A stretch of 64,000 nt of DNA from Marivibrio halodurans. GTDB taxonomy: Bacteria; Pseudomonadota; Alphaproteobacteria; UBA8366; Aestuariispiraceae. This document shows positions 1-8,115 of the stretch, in pieces. Positions within the stretch are counted from its first letter, which is position 1, and every line of letters starts with the position of its first letter. The translations under genes and the position numbers were made by a program. The notes below the pieces were generated by a model that worked only from the letters and a program-made list of their open reading frames with translations, was not told the DNA's origin and did not search any database. The stretch is from assembly GCF_017963645.1 (NCBI RefSeq), contig NZ_JAGMWN010000001.1, forward strand, positions 1 through 64,000. Reading direction: 5' to 3'.

Positions 1-289
1 CATCGCCCGCGCCACCCTTCCTACCCGACCAAAGCCGAACGCGATCCGCATGGGTCGTGATCAACAAGATTTGGTATAACGGGGGGAGAGGGGGCACACG
101 CCGTCGGGAGCGATCGGTCCTCCCGATCTCGCCATGCGTCCCCGATTTGGTCATGCGGGGTCCGCCAATACTTGTGGCGCTATCACCCGGCGGGCGGCCC
201 GACGATCCGTCAATAACGCCCGACCCTATTCATTGATAGGGAAGCGATGATGCCCGATAGCGGGAGGGAAAGGGGGCGGCGCGATCGGT
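1..289. other. Window edge, no gene recognised
   Basis: I see no convincing gene here. Both strands carry short open frames that run into the neighbouring minus-strand gene, but they have no family resemblance and only weak ribosome-binding sequences. The stop codon of the next gene (290-292) sits inside a short inverted repeat (CGGCGC at 277-282 and GCGCCG at 295-300). It has no T-tract, so I do not call it a terminator. Confidence 0.5.
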
Positions 290-967
290 TTATTGCGCCG
301 TCAGGATACGGACGCTCGGTTCCTGATCGGGCGGGGCGGCGGTGGAGGACGCGTTCCCCGACATGTCGGCGGACGATGCATTGCCGGATGAGGTGCCGGC
401 GGATTGCGTGCCGGTCTGGCCTTGCTGGCCGGCCTGACCCTGCTGGCCGGCTTGGGCTTGTCCGGAAGGTGACGTCCCTTGGTTCTGGGCTTGCGTCCTC
501 TGCTGTTGCCCCTGCCCTTGGGATGTTTGCGAGGTCATGCCCGATTGCATGCCCGGCTGGGTCGCGGACGACTGGCCGCGCATATCCTCCGCGCCGAGGA
601 AAGGCAGGGAGATCGAGGCCGAGCTTTCCGTCTTGTTCAGGAAATACCAACTGCCACCCGCCAGGACGCCGACCGTGATGCCGAACAGAAGGACCAGGGT
701 GGTTAGGATCGCGGTGGTCAGTTTCCTTTGTCGGCCGAGATTGCCGACATCGGAGAGCACCCGGTCCAATTTGTTGTCGAGCTTGCCGGAACCGCTGTTC
801 ATTTCCGACTGGAGGCGGATCAGCGCGGCGGAGAGGTCGGCGCGCAGCGCGCTATGGGCCTGCTGCACCGATTTCGATTCGGCCGCGACAATACGCAAGG
901 CGGCCCGCACCTGGGCCTCCACGGCGGACAGGTGGGCTCTCAACTCCTCGCGGGATAGGTCGGTCAT
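290..967 (-). CDS. Hypothetical single-pass membrane protein with Gln/Gly/Ser-rich tail
   Basis: I do not recognise this 225-residue protein. Residues 1-75 are hydrophilic, Ala/Leu/Glu/Arg-rich and probably helical or coiled-coil. A single membrane segment spans about residues 83-110. The remainder is low-complexity and rich in Gln, Gly, Ser, Thr and Ala (about 130-215), with short QAGQQGQ-type repeats. There is no cleavable signal peptide, so a type II (N-in) topology with an extracytoplasmic tail is likely, but that is inference. The ATG is at 965-967. The neighbouring DUF1194 gene is on the same strand about 200 bp upstream, so the two may or may not share a transcript. The tail composition suggests a flexible envelope-exposed spacer. 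No function is assigned. Confidence 0.6.
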   Translation of the reverse strand: MTDLSREELRAHLSAVEAQVRAALRIVAAESKSVQQAHSALRADLSAALIRLQSEMNSGSGKLDNKLDRVLSDVGNLGRQRKLTTAILTTLVLLFGITVGVLAGGSWYFLNKTESSASISLPFLGAEDMRGQSSATQPGMQSGMTSQTSQGQGQQQRTQAQNQGTSPSGQAQAGQQGQAGQQGQTGTQSAGTSSGNASSADMSGNASSTAAPPDQEPSVRILTAQ

Positions 968-1169
968 GTCCCTTCCCAGCTTCTCGCTTGGGCCGACGCG
1001 TTCGCGACCGGCCCGGGGCTTTTCTGCGATCCGGCCGGAATGCGCGGTCCCGATCGGTTTGCCGGATCACCTCACCGTCTCGACGGTGCCGGACGTATAT
1101 TTGTCTATCCGATTTGCAAGAAGGTTGCCAAGTATTCCCTGCCACCCGTCCATACCCGCGCAGTATACG

Positions 1170-1949
1170 TTAATTCGCGGTGAATTGAAGATGTTTCGAA
1201 CCCTTTCGATTACCGTTCGCGCGGAAGGGTGTCGCGACATCGGATAGGGTTCCCGGGGCCTGCGAGACCGGCACGTAGCGGATCTCCCGCAGCATCTTCC
1301 GCCGGATCGCGTCGCGATAGTCGGGATAGGCGTTCGCGCGTTCCACGAAGGCGCCGAACCCGGCGATGACCTTGTCCTTGTAATAGAGGTCCAGGGTCCA
1401 CTCCTCGTTCAGGATGGCGAGTGCGTTGACGGTAACGCCCCGCGCGGCCGCGGTGAGGCGGAAATGTTCGAGGTCGGGGCCGTTATTGTGCCGCCCGTCG
1501 CCGCTGATATCGATGATCCGGCGGACCGCGCGATAGGGACTTCGGTCCAGCACGCCGAGCGAGTAGCCGATGGCGGTCGAGATCGCGGTGGCTCCGTCCC
1601 GGGTCGCGCGCTTGAGCCCCCCGATCCGCGCGATCGCGGCGTCGATCGATGCCGGACCGTCCAGCAAGGTCCAGGGCAGGGCCAAGACCTGGCTGGTGGC
1701 CGACGACCATTGCACGACGGCGATGGCGATCGATGCGTAGGGACCGGCGGATATCGCCTGTCGAATCTCCGGATCCCGGAGGGCATGGGCGATGCCCTGG
1801 CGCTGGAGGTCGTATTCCTGGGTATCGACGCTATAGGAGCAGTCGATGGCGAGCACGAGGAGGAGATCGACGGTCCGTCCCTGGTCGGCGGCGATCATGC
1901 TCTGGGCGCGCGCCTCCCCCGTACCGGGCGGAAGACCGGCCAGCCACAT
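1170..1949 (-). CDS. DUF1194 domain-containing (VWA-like) exported protein
   Basis: This matches the DUF1194 family, which resembles von Willebrand factor A domains. Typical features are the LVLAIDCSYSVDTQEYDLQR segment, with the MIDAS-like DxSxS replaced by DCSYS, and the IIDISGDGRHNNG motif in the middle. Family members are normally exported. The first ATG (1947-1949) gives only a fragment of a signal sequence. The in-frame codons upstream (to a stop at 2028-2030) extend it into a full Arg-rich n-region and hydrophobic core ending ARA-Q. No ATG, GTG or TTG occurs there, but an ATC at 2010-2012 lies 8 nt after GAGAGG. I give the conservative ATG, but the true start is probably at 2012 (see findings). 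It is divergent from the alpha/beta hydrolase. The biochemical role of DUF1194 is not established. Confidence 0.8.
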   Translation of the reverse strand: MWLAGLPPGTGEARAQSMIAADQGRTVDLLLVLAIDCSYSVDTQEYDLQRQGIAHALRDPEIRQAISAGPYASIAIAVVQWSSATSQVLALPWTLLDGPASIDAAIARIGGLKRATRDGATAISTAIGYSLGVLDRSPYRAVRRIIDISGDGRHNNGPDLEHFRLTAAARGVTVNALAILNEEWTLDLYYKDKVIAGFGAFVERANAYPDYRDAIRRKMLREIRYVPVSQAPGTLSDVATPFRANGNRKGSKHLQFTAN

Positions 1950-2123
1950 GAATGCGATGGCGGTCGCCGCGATCGCGTTGAGAGTTCGAGAATGCTGGCG
2001 GCGGCGTGTGATCGGTCCATCCTCTCGTCATCGGGAGTGCTCGTGTATAAAAGCCCAAGCCGTGCTTGCCACGCAACAGGGGCGACCGGTGAGCACGCGG
2101 GACGTGATGGCGGGAAAGGTGGA

Positions 2124-2963
2124 ATGAAGGCGATGATGTGGATCCTGGGGGTGATCGTGATCGCCTATGGTGCCGTGCTGGCCGGTCTTTACGTGGGGCA
2201 GCGGGGATTGATGTACCACCCGGCCGCGGGGGCGCCGCAGCCGCCCTCCGTCGTCGGCGTGCCGGAGATGACGGTGCTTCGCATCCCGTCCCATGACGGG
2301 CTGACCCTGCGTGCCTGGTGGGCGCCGCCGGCGGGGACGGGGCGGCCGGTCCTGCTCTATTTCCATGGCAATGCGGGCGATCTGGACGACCGGGCGGGGC
2401 GGGCGCGGTTCTTCCTGGACCGGGGCTATGGGCTGTTGCTGATGAGTTATCGCTATAACGGCGGAAGCGGGGGGAGCCCGGGCGAGAGCGCCCTGATCGC
2501 CGATGGCCATGCGGCCGCCGACTGGCTGGCGGCGGAACATGGGATCGGGGCGGATCGTATCGTGCTCTATGGTGAGTCCCTCGGCTCCGGCATCGCCTCG
2601 GCCTTGGCGGCGGAAGGGCGCGGGCGCACCCTGATCGTCGAGGGCGGCTTCGATTCCGCCGCCAATGTGGCCCAGGGCCACTATCCCTATGTTCCGGCGA
2701 AATGGTTGATCAAGGATCGGTTCGATAGCGCGGGGCGCCTCGCCAAGGCGCATGGCGTGGCGAAGCTGTTCGTCCATGGCGCGCGGGACCGGATCATTCC
2801 CCTGGCCCGCGCACGCGCCCTGCACGAGGCCGCCGCCGGGCCGAAACGCCTGGAAATCCAGGCGGAGGGTGGGCACAGCGACCTCTACGACCATGGCATG
2901 GGCGCGCTCGTCGCGGCGTTCCTGGAGGCGCACTACCCGACGCCTTCGCCGGACGATCGATAG
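2124..2963 (+). CDS. Membrane-anchored alpha/beta hydrolase (BEM46/ABHD13-like)
   Basis: This is a 279-residue alpha/beta hydrolase of the BEM46/YfhR/ABHD13 type. An N-terminal hydrophobic anchor spans residues 3-22. It is followed by the oxyanion motif YFHGNAGD (79-86), the nucleophile elbow GESLGSG with Ser152, an acidic residue in GARDR (Asp222) and a catalytic His in GGHSD (His251). The open frame extends far upstream, but that part overlaps the divergent DUF1194 gene and has no homology. I chose ATG 2124 because it sits just after GGAAAGGTGGA and begins the anchor. Expected activity is a serine esterase or thioesterase at the cytoplasmic membrane. The substrate is unknown and the neighbours do not suggest one. 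Confidence 0.85.
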   Translation: MKAMMWILGVIVIAYGAVLAGLYVGQRGLMYHPAAGAPQPPSVVGVPEMTVLRIPSHDGLTLRAWWAPPAGTGRPVLLYFHGNAGDLDDRAGRARFFLDRGYGLLLMSYRYNGGSGGSPGESALIADGHAAADWLAAEHGIGADRIVLYGESLGSGIASALAAEGRGRTLIVEGGFDSAANVAQGHYPYVPAKWLIKDRFDSAGRLAKAHGVAKLFVHGARDRIIPLARARALHEAAAGPKRLEIQAEGGHSDLYDHGMGALVAAFLEAHYPTPSPDDR

Positions 2964-3065
2964 GGCACGGCCCCCTGCAACCATTCGTCCCATTGCGCCG
3001 CCACGCCGGGGGGATTAGCTGCTTCGCCTGTGAAGCGCCCCTTCGAACCCGGGAGAGCCCGCGCC

Positions 3066-3755
3066 ATGATATTCGGAATCCGCCATCTTCGCGCGCCGTT
3101 CACCGCGCGGATCGCGATGCTAATTTGCACCGGATTTCTGATCGCCGCCTTGCCGGGATGCGATGAGGACGATTCCTGGAACGAGACCGATATCGCCGGA
3201 ACCCTGCCGCCGCTCGACTTCACCATGACGCGCGCGGAGGATGGCCGGACGGTGACGGCGTCGGATTATCGCGGCCGGATCGTCCTGCTCTATTTCGGCT
3301 ATACCTTCTGTCCGGATGTGTGCCCGACGACGCTTTCGAGCGTCACGGCTGCGCTCGACCGGCTGGGCGGCAAGGCGTCGAAGGCACAGGTTCTTTTCGT
3401 CACCGTCGATCCGGCGCGCGACGATTCGGCGGTTCTGAAGCGATATGCCGATGCCTTCGGGGCGCGGGTCGATGCGTTGCGGGGGACACCGGCGCAACTT
3501 TCGGCATTGGCGAAACGTTATCGCGTCGCCTATTCGGTCCGGCCGGAGACGGAGGACCGCCCTTATGAGGTCTCTCACGGCTCCGCCGTCTATGTCTTCG
3601 ACCGGTCGGGGGAGATTAGGCTCCTCGCCTCGTCGCTGGCGACGGGGGAGGCGGATGTCGACGGGCTGGCGGCCGATCTCTCCCGCTTGATCGAGGGCCG
3701 CTTCCAATCGGGCTGGGTCGGTCGTCTTCTGACCATGATCGGCATGCCCGCCTAG
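3066..3755 (+). CDS. SCO family copper chaperone lipoprotein
   Basis: This is a Sco1/SenC/PrrC-type thioredoxin-fold protein that delivers copper to the CuA centre of cytochrome c oxidase. The copper ligands are visible: Cys82 and Cys86 in FCPDVCPT and His171 in VSHGSAVYVF. Residues 13-32 form a signal peptide ending in a lipobox-like LPGC, so Cys32 is a probable lipidation site. At 229 residues it is normal for the family. I prefer ATG 3066 over the in-frame GTG at 3030 because GGGAGAG lies just upstream and the signal peptide then has a normal length. It converges with the PCuAC-ctaG pair, which serves the same process. Confidence 0.92.
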   Translation: MIFGIRHLRAPFTARIAMLICTGFLIAALPGCDEDDSWNETDIAGTLPPLDFTMTRAEDGRTVTASDYRGRIVLLYFGYTFCPDVCPTTLSSVTAALDRLGGKASKAQVLFVTVDPARDDSAVLKRYADAFGARVDALRGTPAQLSALAKRYRVAYSVRPETEDRPYEVSHGSAVYVFDRSGEIRLLASSLATGEADVDGLAADLSRLIEGRFQSGWVGRLLTMIGMPA

Positions 3756-3773
3756 GCTCGCTATTGACGGGCG

Positions 3774-4274
3774 TTATCCCCCTGCGCCACGCACCGTGAA
3801 GCGGGCGGTCAGATCGGCCCCGTCCGAGAAACGCAAGGTGACGGGCACCGTCCCACCAACCTTCATCATCCCGTCATCGGGGGCCATGCACATCAGGTGA
3901 TGGCCGTGCGGGGCGAAGCGGACGGTGCCGCCCGCGGGCACATCCACGCGCGCGATCGGCACCATCCGGTCGGCGCCGTTCCCGTCGCCGGTTCGGTGCA
4001 GCATCATCCGGCCGCAGGCGGGGGAGGAGGCCGCGACCAATGCACGGCCCCGCGTACCGTCGTTATGCAGGGTGAAATACCCGGCCGCCGGTCGCGCCGG
4101 GATGATCATGCGAATCCAGCCGTCGCTCAGATGCAGGCCGTCCGTGCGCGCCTCTCCAGCATGGGCGGCCGTCATGGCGAATAGTGGGCCGAGGGCGAGC
4201 GCGGCGCCGAGAAAGAGGGGGCGAAGACACCCCCCGGCCCTATGTCCATTGGCCGGAATCGATGATCGTCGCAT
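3774..4274 (-). CDS. Periplasmic copper chaperone PCu(A)C
   Basis: This is a PCu(A)C family protein of 166 residues with a signal peptide cleaved after AHA (about residue 39). It carries the family Cu(I) motif exactly: His93-X10-Met104-X21-His126-X-Met128. It is known to pass copper to Sco or directly to the CuA site of cytochrome oxidase in the periplasm. The start is ATG 4274, preceded by GGAAGGAGG. It overlaps the end of the upstream ctaG-like gene by about 35 bp, which implies one transcript and probably translational coupling. The convergent Sco gene completes a copper-insertion set. Confidence 0.92.
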   Translation of the reverse strand: MRRSSIPANGHRAGGCLRPLFLGAALALGPLFAMTAAHAGEARTDGLHLSDGWIRMIIPARPAAGYFTLHNDGTRGRALVAASSPACGRMMLHRTGDGNGADRMVPIARVDVPAGGTVRFAPHGHHLMCMAPDDGMMKVGGTVPVTLRFSDGADLTARFTVRGAGG

Positions 4275-5241
4275 CGCTTGCCGTCTCCTCCTTCCCGGTC
4301 TCCCGTTCCTCGACCTGGCGCATGAAATTCAGCGTCAGGATTACCCCCGCGACGCTCATCATCGCGCCGGGTATCCACACGATCAGCCCGCCGAACATCT
4401 GGTCGCGCAGCGCCCCCACGGCCGGATAGATGCGCCCGCACCAGTGATAGAAATCGTACCAGTCCTGGCCGGAAAAGGTGATCATCGCCCCCAGCAGGAT
4501 CTGCGGGAACATCACTCCGACGGCGAGGCCGCACCGCCCCAGGAAGGACAGCCGCGCGGGCGGGCACGGCCGTGGGTCGAGCACGAGGCTCCAGAACAGG
4601 AGCCCATCGACCACCATGCTCCAATTCATCAGGGCATAGAGGTCGGGATCGATCATCGCGGCGAAATGCACGGACGGAACCAGCCATAGGCCGATCAACC
4701 CGACGAACAGAAGCGCGGCGATCAGCGGTTGCTGGATCCACCCCACCGGCCGCGTCAGCCAGGGCGAGCGTGCGAGACGCGCGAGCGGTGCCGGCATGCC
4801 GCGCAGCAGCGCCGCGCCGGGCCAGGCCAGCACGATCAGCAGCGGCCCCAGATGGTGCATCACCACATGCTGAATACGGTTCAGGAAGAACATATGTTCC
4901 GCCAGATATTCGAACCGCGTCAGCAGGACGGCGTAGGTCACCGCGAGGCCGACCGCGAAGCAGAGGATGCGCCAAAGCGGCGGCTGCTCCCCCTCCGGCG
5001 CGGCGATCACGCCCCGCGCGTACCACCAGGCGGCCACCCAGAAGGCGAGGAACTGTAGCGGCGCGAAGTCCCAAGGCGCCCAGACGGGCAGGGAGGCGGG
5101 ATCGGTCCGCGTCCACCACCAGAAGAGCGTCCCCAGCGCGAGGATCGCCAGATAGACCGCGCCATCGAGCGGGCGCAGCCCCGGCTCGCCCTGTCCGTTC
5201 GGGCTGTCCGGCGGGGTTCGAGAGGTGGCGGGATCGACCAT
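4240..5241 (-). CDS. ctaG: Cytochrome c oxidase assembly protein, CtaG (caa3) family
   Basis: This is a 333-residue polytopic membrane protein of the CtaG_Caa3 family (not the Cox11-type CtaG). Several hydrophobic helices carry conserved histidines and acidic residues, including the HVVMHHLGPLL segment, which is characteristic of the family's second helix pair. Family members are needed for copper-centre formation in aa3/caa3 oxidases. The start is ATG 5241. The last 35 bp overlap the PCu(A)C gene. The symbol is shared with an unrelated family, so the functional inference rests on the CtaG_Caa3 resemblance and on the PCuAC and Sco neighbours. Confidence 0.88.
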   Translation of the reverse strand: MVDPATSRTPPDSPNGQGEPGLRPLDGAVYLAILALGTLFWWWTRTDPASLPVWAPWDFAPLQFLAFWVAAWWYARGVIAAPEGEQPPLWRILCFAVGLAVTYAVLLTRFEYLAEHMFFLNRIQHVVMHHLGPLLIVLAWPGAALLRGMPAPLARLARSPWLTRPVGWIQQPLIAALLFVGLIGLWLVPSVHFAAMIDPDLYALMNWSMVVDGLLFWSLVLDPRPCPPARLSFLGRCGLAVGVMFPQILLGAMITFSGQDWYDFYHWCGRIYPAVGALRDQMFGGLIVWIPGAMMSVAGVILTLNFMRQVEERETGKEETASDATIIDSGQWT

Positions 5242-5344
5242 GGCCCCGTCATACGCCCCCTATCCCGGTGTTTCGAGGGGGCACGCCTGCGGCCTTTTGC
5301 CCGCACCCGGCGCGGCGTTCCCGCATCGGGCGTCCCGGTCGGCG

Positions 5345-6967
5345 TCAGGTATCCCGCGCGCGGGCCAGGGCCTCCGGCGTGTCGATGTCGTTGAGCACGG
5401 AATCGTCATCCATCTCGACCTCGACCACCTGATCCTCGTAGGCGCCGATCAGGGTCTTCGCGCCGGCATCGCCGGCAAGGTCCTGCATCTCCGCGAAGAA
5501 GCGCCGCGCGAAAAGGACGGGATTGCCCCGCTTGCCCCGATAGGTGGGTACGCAGATCGCGCGTCCCTCCGTCGGGTCGAAAGCCGCGATCAAGCGGTCG
5601 ATCGCCCGGTGCGTGACACGCGGCATGTCGCCCAGGCAGACCACCACCCCGTCCACCGCCTCCGGCAGGGCGGCGATGCCGCGCTTCAGGCTCGCGCTCA
5701 GGCCCTGGTCGTAATCGGGGTTGTGCACGAAGGCCGCCTCGCAGGAGGCGACGGCGGCGCGCACTCCCTCCGGTTCATGGCCGGTGACGACGGTGAGGCC
5801 GTCGATATCGGAATGGGCCAGCGCCTCCGCCGCGTGCGCCACCATCGGGCGGCCCGCCACCTCGGCCAGAAGCTTGTTGGTCTCCCCCATCCGGCGGGAT
5901 TGCCCGGCCGCCAGCAGCAGGCCCGCGATGCGTGGCGCGCGCTTCGCGCCGGTATCGACCGGTGCTTCCTCCGCGCGCGGTTGCGGGCGCGAGGGGATTT
6001 CCTTCAGCAGGCCGCCATCGCCCATGCGCATGATATCGGTACGGGTCACGGGCACGTCGGCGCACAGTCGAGAGAGCACCCAATCGAAGCCGTTCGGCTT
6101 GGGCGAGCGCACGCAGCCCGGCGCGCCGATCACGGGCTTGCCCTTAAGCTCGCCCAGCAGCAGCAGATTTCCAGGATCGACCGGCATGCCGAAATGGGTG
6201 AGCTTCCCGCCCGCCGCCTGGATCGCGGCCGGAATGACATCGCCGCGGTCGACGATCGCCGAGGCGCCGACCGCGACCACGATGTCCGATGCGTCGGCGG
6301 CCGCGTCCAATTCGCCGGCCAGGGCCTGGATTTCATGCGGCACGCGGGCCTCCGAGACCATTCGGCTGCCGAGCGTCGCCAGCCGGCGCGTCATCACCGG
6401 CACCGTCTTGTCCAGAACGCTGGCCTTGGTTTCGGGCAGGCGCGTCTGGATTAGGGCGACCCGCTTCTCGACCAGCGGGGCGACGCGCATCAACGGCCCG
6501 TTCTCGGCGGCCAGACGCTCCGCCTCCGTTACCGCCGCCTCGGGCGCGGCGAAGGGGATGATCTTGATGGTCGCGGCCATCTGCTTCGCCTCGACGATCT
6601 CGAAGGCGGGCAGGGTGGCGATCGTCACCGCCTCGTCGATCAGATTGATGGCGTCCAGCCGCGCGCGCTCCATCACCAGAACGCCGCGCGTCTTGACGAT
6701 CAGGTTGGCGCGGCCGGTGAAGGGGGCGGCCGCCGTCAGATTGGCGCCGCAGGCCGCGCGCGCGATACGGCCCGCCGCCTCGTCCTCATGCACGTCGCCG
6801 GGGTCCAGCCGCGCGGTGACGACGTGGTCCCGCCCATCGGCGCGCAGCGCCGCCACATCCGCGGCCGACAAGGTTCGCCCCTTCTTGAAGCGCGTTCCGT
6901 CGACCGTCTGGCTATGGGCCAGGATGGCGCCGACGGCCTGGTCGAGCGGCGTGGGACCGAACCGCAT
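5345..6967 (-). CDS. Fused molybdopterin-binding / MobA-like nucleotidyltransferase
   Basis: This is a 540-residue two-domain protein. Residues 1-325 resemble the molybdopterin-binding (MoeA/MogA-like) module annotated next to Mo-hydroxylase genes, with GAPGCVRSPKPNGFDW at about 281-296. Residues 347-540 are a MobA/MocA-like NTP transferase starting with the nucleotide loop GLLLAAGQSRRMG, with a later LGDMP metal-binding motif. The MocA type makes the molybdopterin cytosine dinucleotide (MCD) cofactor used by the xanthine oxidase/CoxL family. That fits the cox-type genes upstream on the same strand. The XdhC-type gene ends 23 bp upstream, so this is the last gene of the accessory group. Assignment as a CTP-dependent enzyme is inference from context. 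Confidence 0.85.
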   Translation of the reverse strand: MRFGPTPLDQAVGAILAHSQTVDGTRFKKGRTLSAADVAALRADGRDHVVTARLDPGDVHEDEAAGRIARAACGANLTAAAPFTGRANLIVKTRGVLVMERARLDAINLIDEAVTIATLPAFEIVEAKQMAATIKIIPFAAPEAAVTEAERLAAENGPLMRVAPLVEKRVALIQTRLPETKASVLDKTVPVMTRRLATLGSRMVSEARVPHEIQALAGELDAAADASDIVVAVGASAIVDRGDVIPAAIQAAGGKLTHFGMPVDPGNLLLLGELKGKPVIGAPGCVRSPKPNGFDWVLSRLCADVPVTRTDIMRMGDGGLLKEIPSRPQPRAEEAPVDTGAKRAPRIAGLLLAAGQSRRMGETNKLLAEVAGRPMVAHAAEALAHSDIDGLTVVTGHEPEGVRAAVASCEAAFVHNPDYDQGLSASLKRGIAALPEAVDGVVVCLGDMPRVTHRAIDRLIAAFDPTEGRAICVPTYRGKRGNPVLFARRFFAEMQDLAGDAGAKTLIGAYEDQVVEVEMDDDSVLNDIDTPEALARARDT

Positions 6968-6990
6968 ATCCTCGACTTTCCTTCCGGGGC

Positions 6991-7698
6991 TCAGCGTCCC
7001 TTGGCGCCGCGCAGCGCCAAGGTGATCTGGGCCATGACGGAAATCGCGATCTCCGCCGGGCTGACGGCGCCGATATCGAGGCCGATGGGGGCGGCGATAC
7101 GCTCGATCTCCTCCGGGGCGAGGCCGCTTTCGCCCAGGCGTTCGACCCGCGCGGCATGCGTCTTCTTGCTGCCCAGCGCCCCGACATAGAAGGCGTCGGA
7201 GCGCAGCGCGCGCACCAATGCGGGGTCGTCCAGCTTCGGGTCGTGGGTCAACGCGCAGACGGCCGTCCGCCGGTCGGGCGCCAGCGCTTCCAGCGCCTCG
7301 TCCGGCCAGCGTTCGTCGACCGCGACATCGGGAAAGCGTTCGGGCGTGGCCCAGGCACCGCGCGGATCGATCACCGTCACCGCATAGCCGGCGAGCGCCG
7401 CCATCGGCGCCAGCGCTTGCGCGATATGCACCGCCCCGATGCAGAAGAGACGCAGCGGCGGATTGAATATCTGCACGAAATAGGCATGGCCGTCCCCGGC
7501 ATCGACCGTGCGGCCCTTGTCGGCGGTCAGCGCGGCCTCCGCCGCGTCGAGGACATCGGCGGGCGCGATCAGCCCCCCGCCCGCGATTTCGCCATCCACC
7601 AGCAGCGCCTGATCGCCGTTGTCGAGGCGGGTGATCAGCGCCGTGCGCTTCTTCTCCGCCCGCGCGGCGTTCAATGTCTCCAGGAGCGCGCGTTTCAT
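6991..7698 (-). CDS. XdhC family protein, Rossmann (XdhC_C) type
   Basis: This is a 235-residue XdhC/CoxI-family protein. The N-terminal 60 residues are a degenerate XdhC_CoxI segment lacking the SGGC motif. The rest is the XdhC C-terminal Rossmann domain, with LRLFCIGAVHIAQALAPMAA and a YVGALGSKKTHAAR motif. XdhC proteins bind the mature Mo cofactor and insert it, after sulfuration, into molybdenum hydroxylases. The gene upstream (7703-8026) supplies the missing intact XdhC_CoxI domain. The two are 4 bp apart and probably work as one split XdhC. The start is ATG 7698. Confidence 0.88.
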   Translation of the reverse strand: MKRALLETLNAARAEKKRTALITRLDNGDQALLVDGEIAGGGLIAPADVLDAAEAALTADKGRTVDAGDGHAYFVQIFNPPLRLFCIGAVHIAQALAPMAALAGYAVTVIDPRGAWATPERFPDVAVDERWPDEALEALAPDRRTAVCALTHDPKLDDPALVRALRSDAFYVGALGSKKTHAARVERLGESGLAPEEIERIAAPIGLDIGAVSPAEIAISVMAQITLALRGAKGR

Positions 7699-7702
7699 CG
7701 CC

Positions 7703-8026
7703 TCACGCCTCCAACCGCTCGACGAAGACCTTCACCTCGCCGCCGCAGGCCAATCCCACCTCCCAGGCCATGGCGTCGGAGACGCCGAACTCCAGCAGCT
7801 TCGGCGTGCCGGTTTCCATGATGTCCAGGGCCTCGGTCACGACCGCGCCCTCGATGCAGCCGCCGGAGACGGAGCCCTCGAACTCCGAGTCCTCGTTGAC
7901 GATCAACTGGCTGCCGACCGGGCGCGGGGAGGAGCCCCAGGTTCCGACGACGGTCGCGATGGCGACCTTCTTGCCACCATCGGCCCATTGCGCGGCCCGG
8001 GTCAGGAGATCGGGAGTGGTGGTCAT
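7703..8026 (-). CDS. XdhC_CoxI domain protein (N-terminal half of XdhC)
   Basis: This is a short (107-residue) protein consisting of a single XdhC_CoxI domain. It has the VGTWGSSPRPVGSQL motif and the conserved SGGCIEGAVV, whose cysteine is proposed to take part in cofactor handling. I chose ATG 8026 (GAGG about 7 nt upstream) because homology begins there. An alternative GTG at 8119 overlaps the coxE stop as GTGA, which would couple translation but adds 31 residues with no domain character. It precedes the Rossmann-type XdhC gene by 4 bp. Predicted role: cofactor maturation for the CoxLMS-type hydroxylase. Confidence 0.85.
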   Translation of the reverse strand: MTTTPDLLTRAAQWADGGKKVAIATVVGTWGSSPRPVGSQLIVNEDSEFEGSVSGGCIEGAVVTEALDIMETGTPKLLEFGVSDAMAWEVGLACGGEVKVFVERLEA

Positions 8027-8115
8027 GATCGGCCTCGTCTGCTGGGGCGTCGCTCCGGGAGGGGTGCCCCAAGGTTCGTCGCCAAAGGTTTGTCGTTCAA
8101 GACTTCGGATATGGG

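Noticed and set aside
210-678. Short open frames on both strands near the left edge
   Set aside because: They overlap the hypothetical membrane-protein gene in other frames and carry no motif or ribosome-binding site.
1464-2123. 220-codon upstream extension of the alpha/beta hydrolase
   Set aside because: It overlaps the divergent DUF1194 gene, has no family resemblance, and a good ribosome-binding site precedes ATG 2124.
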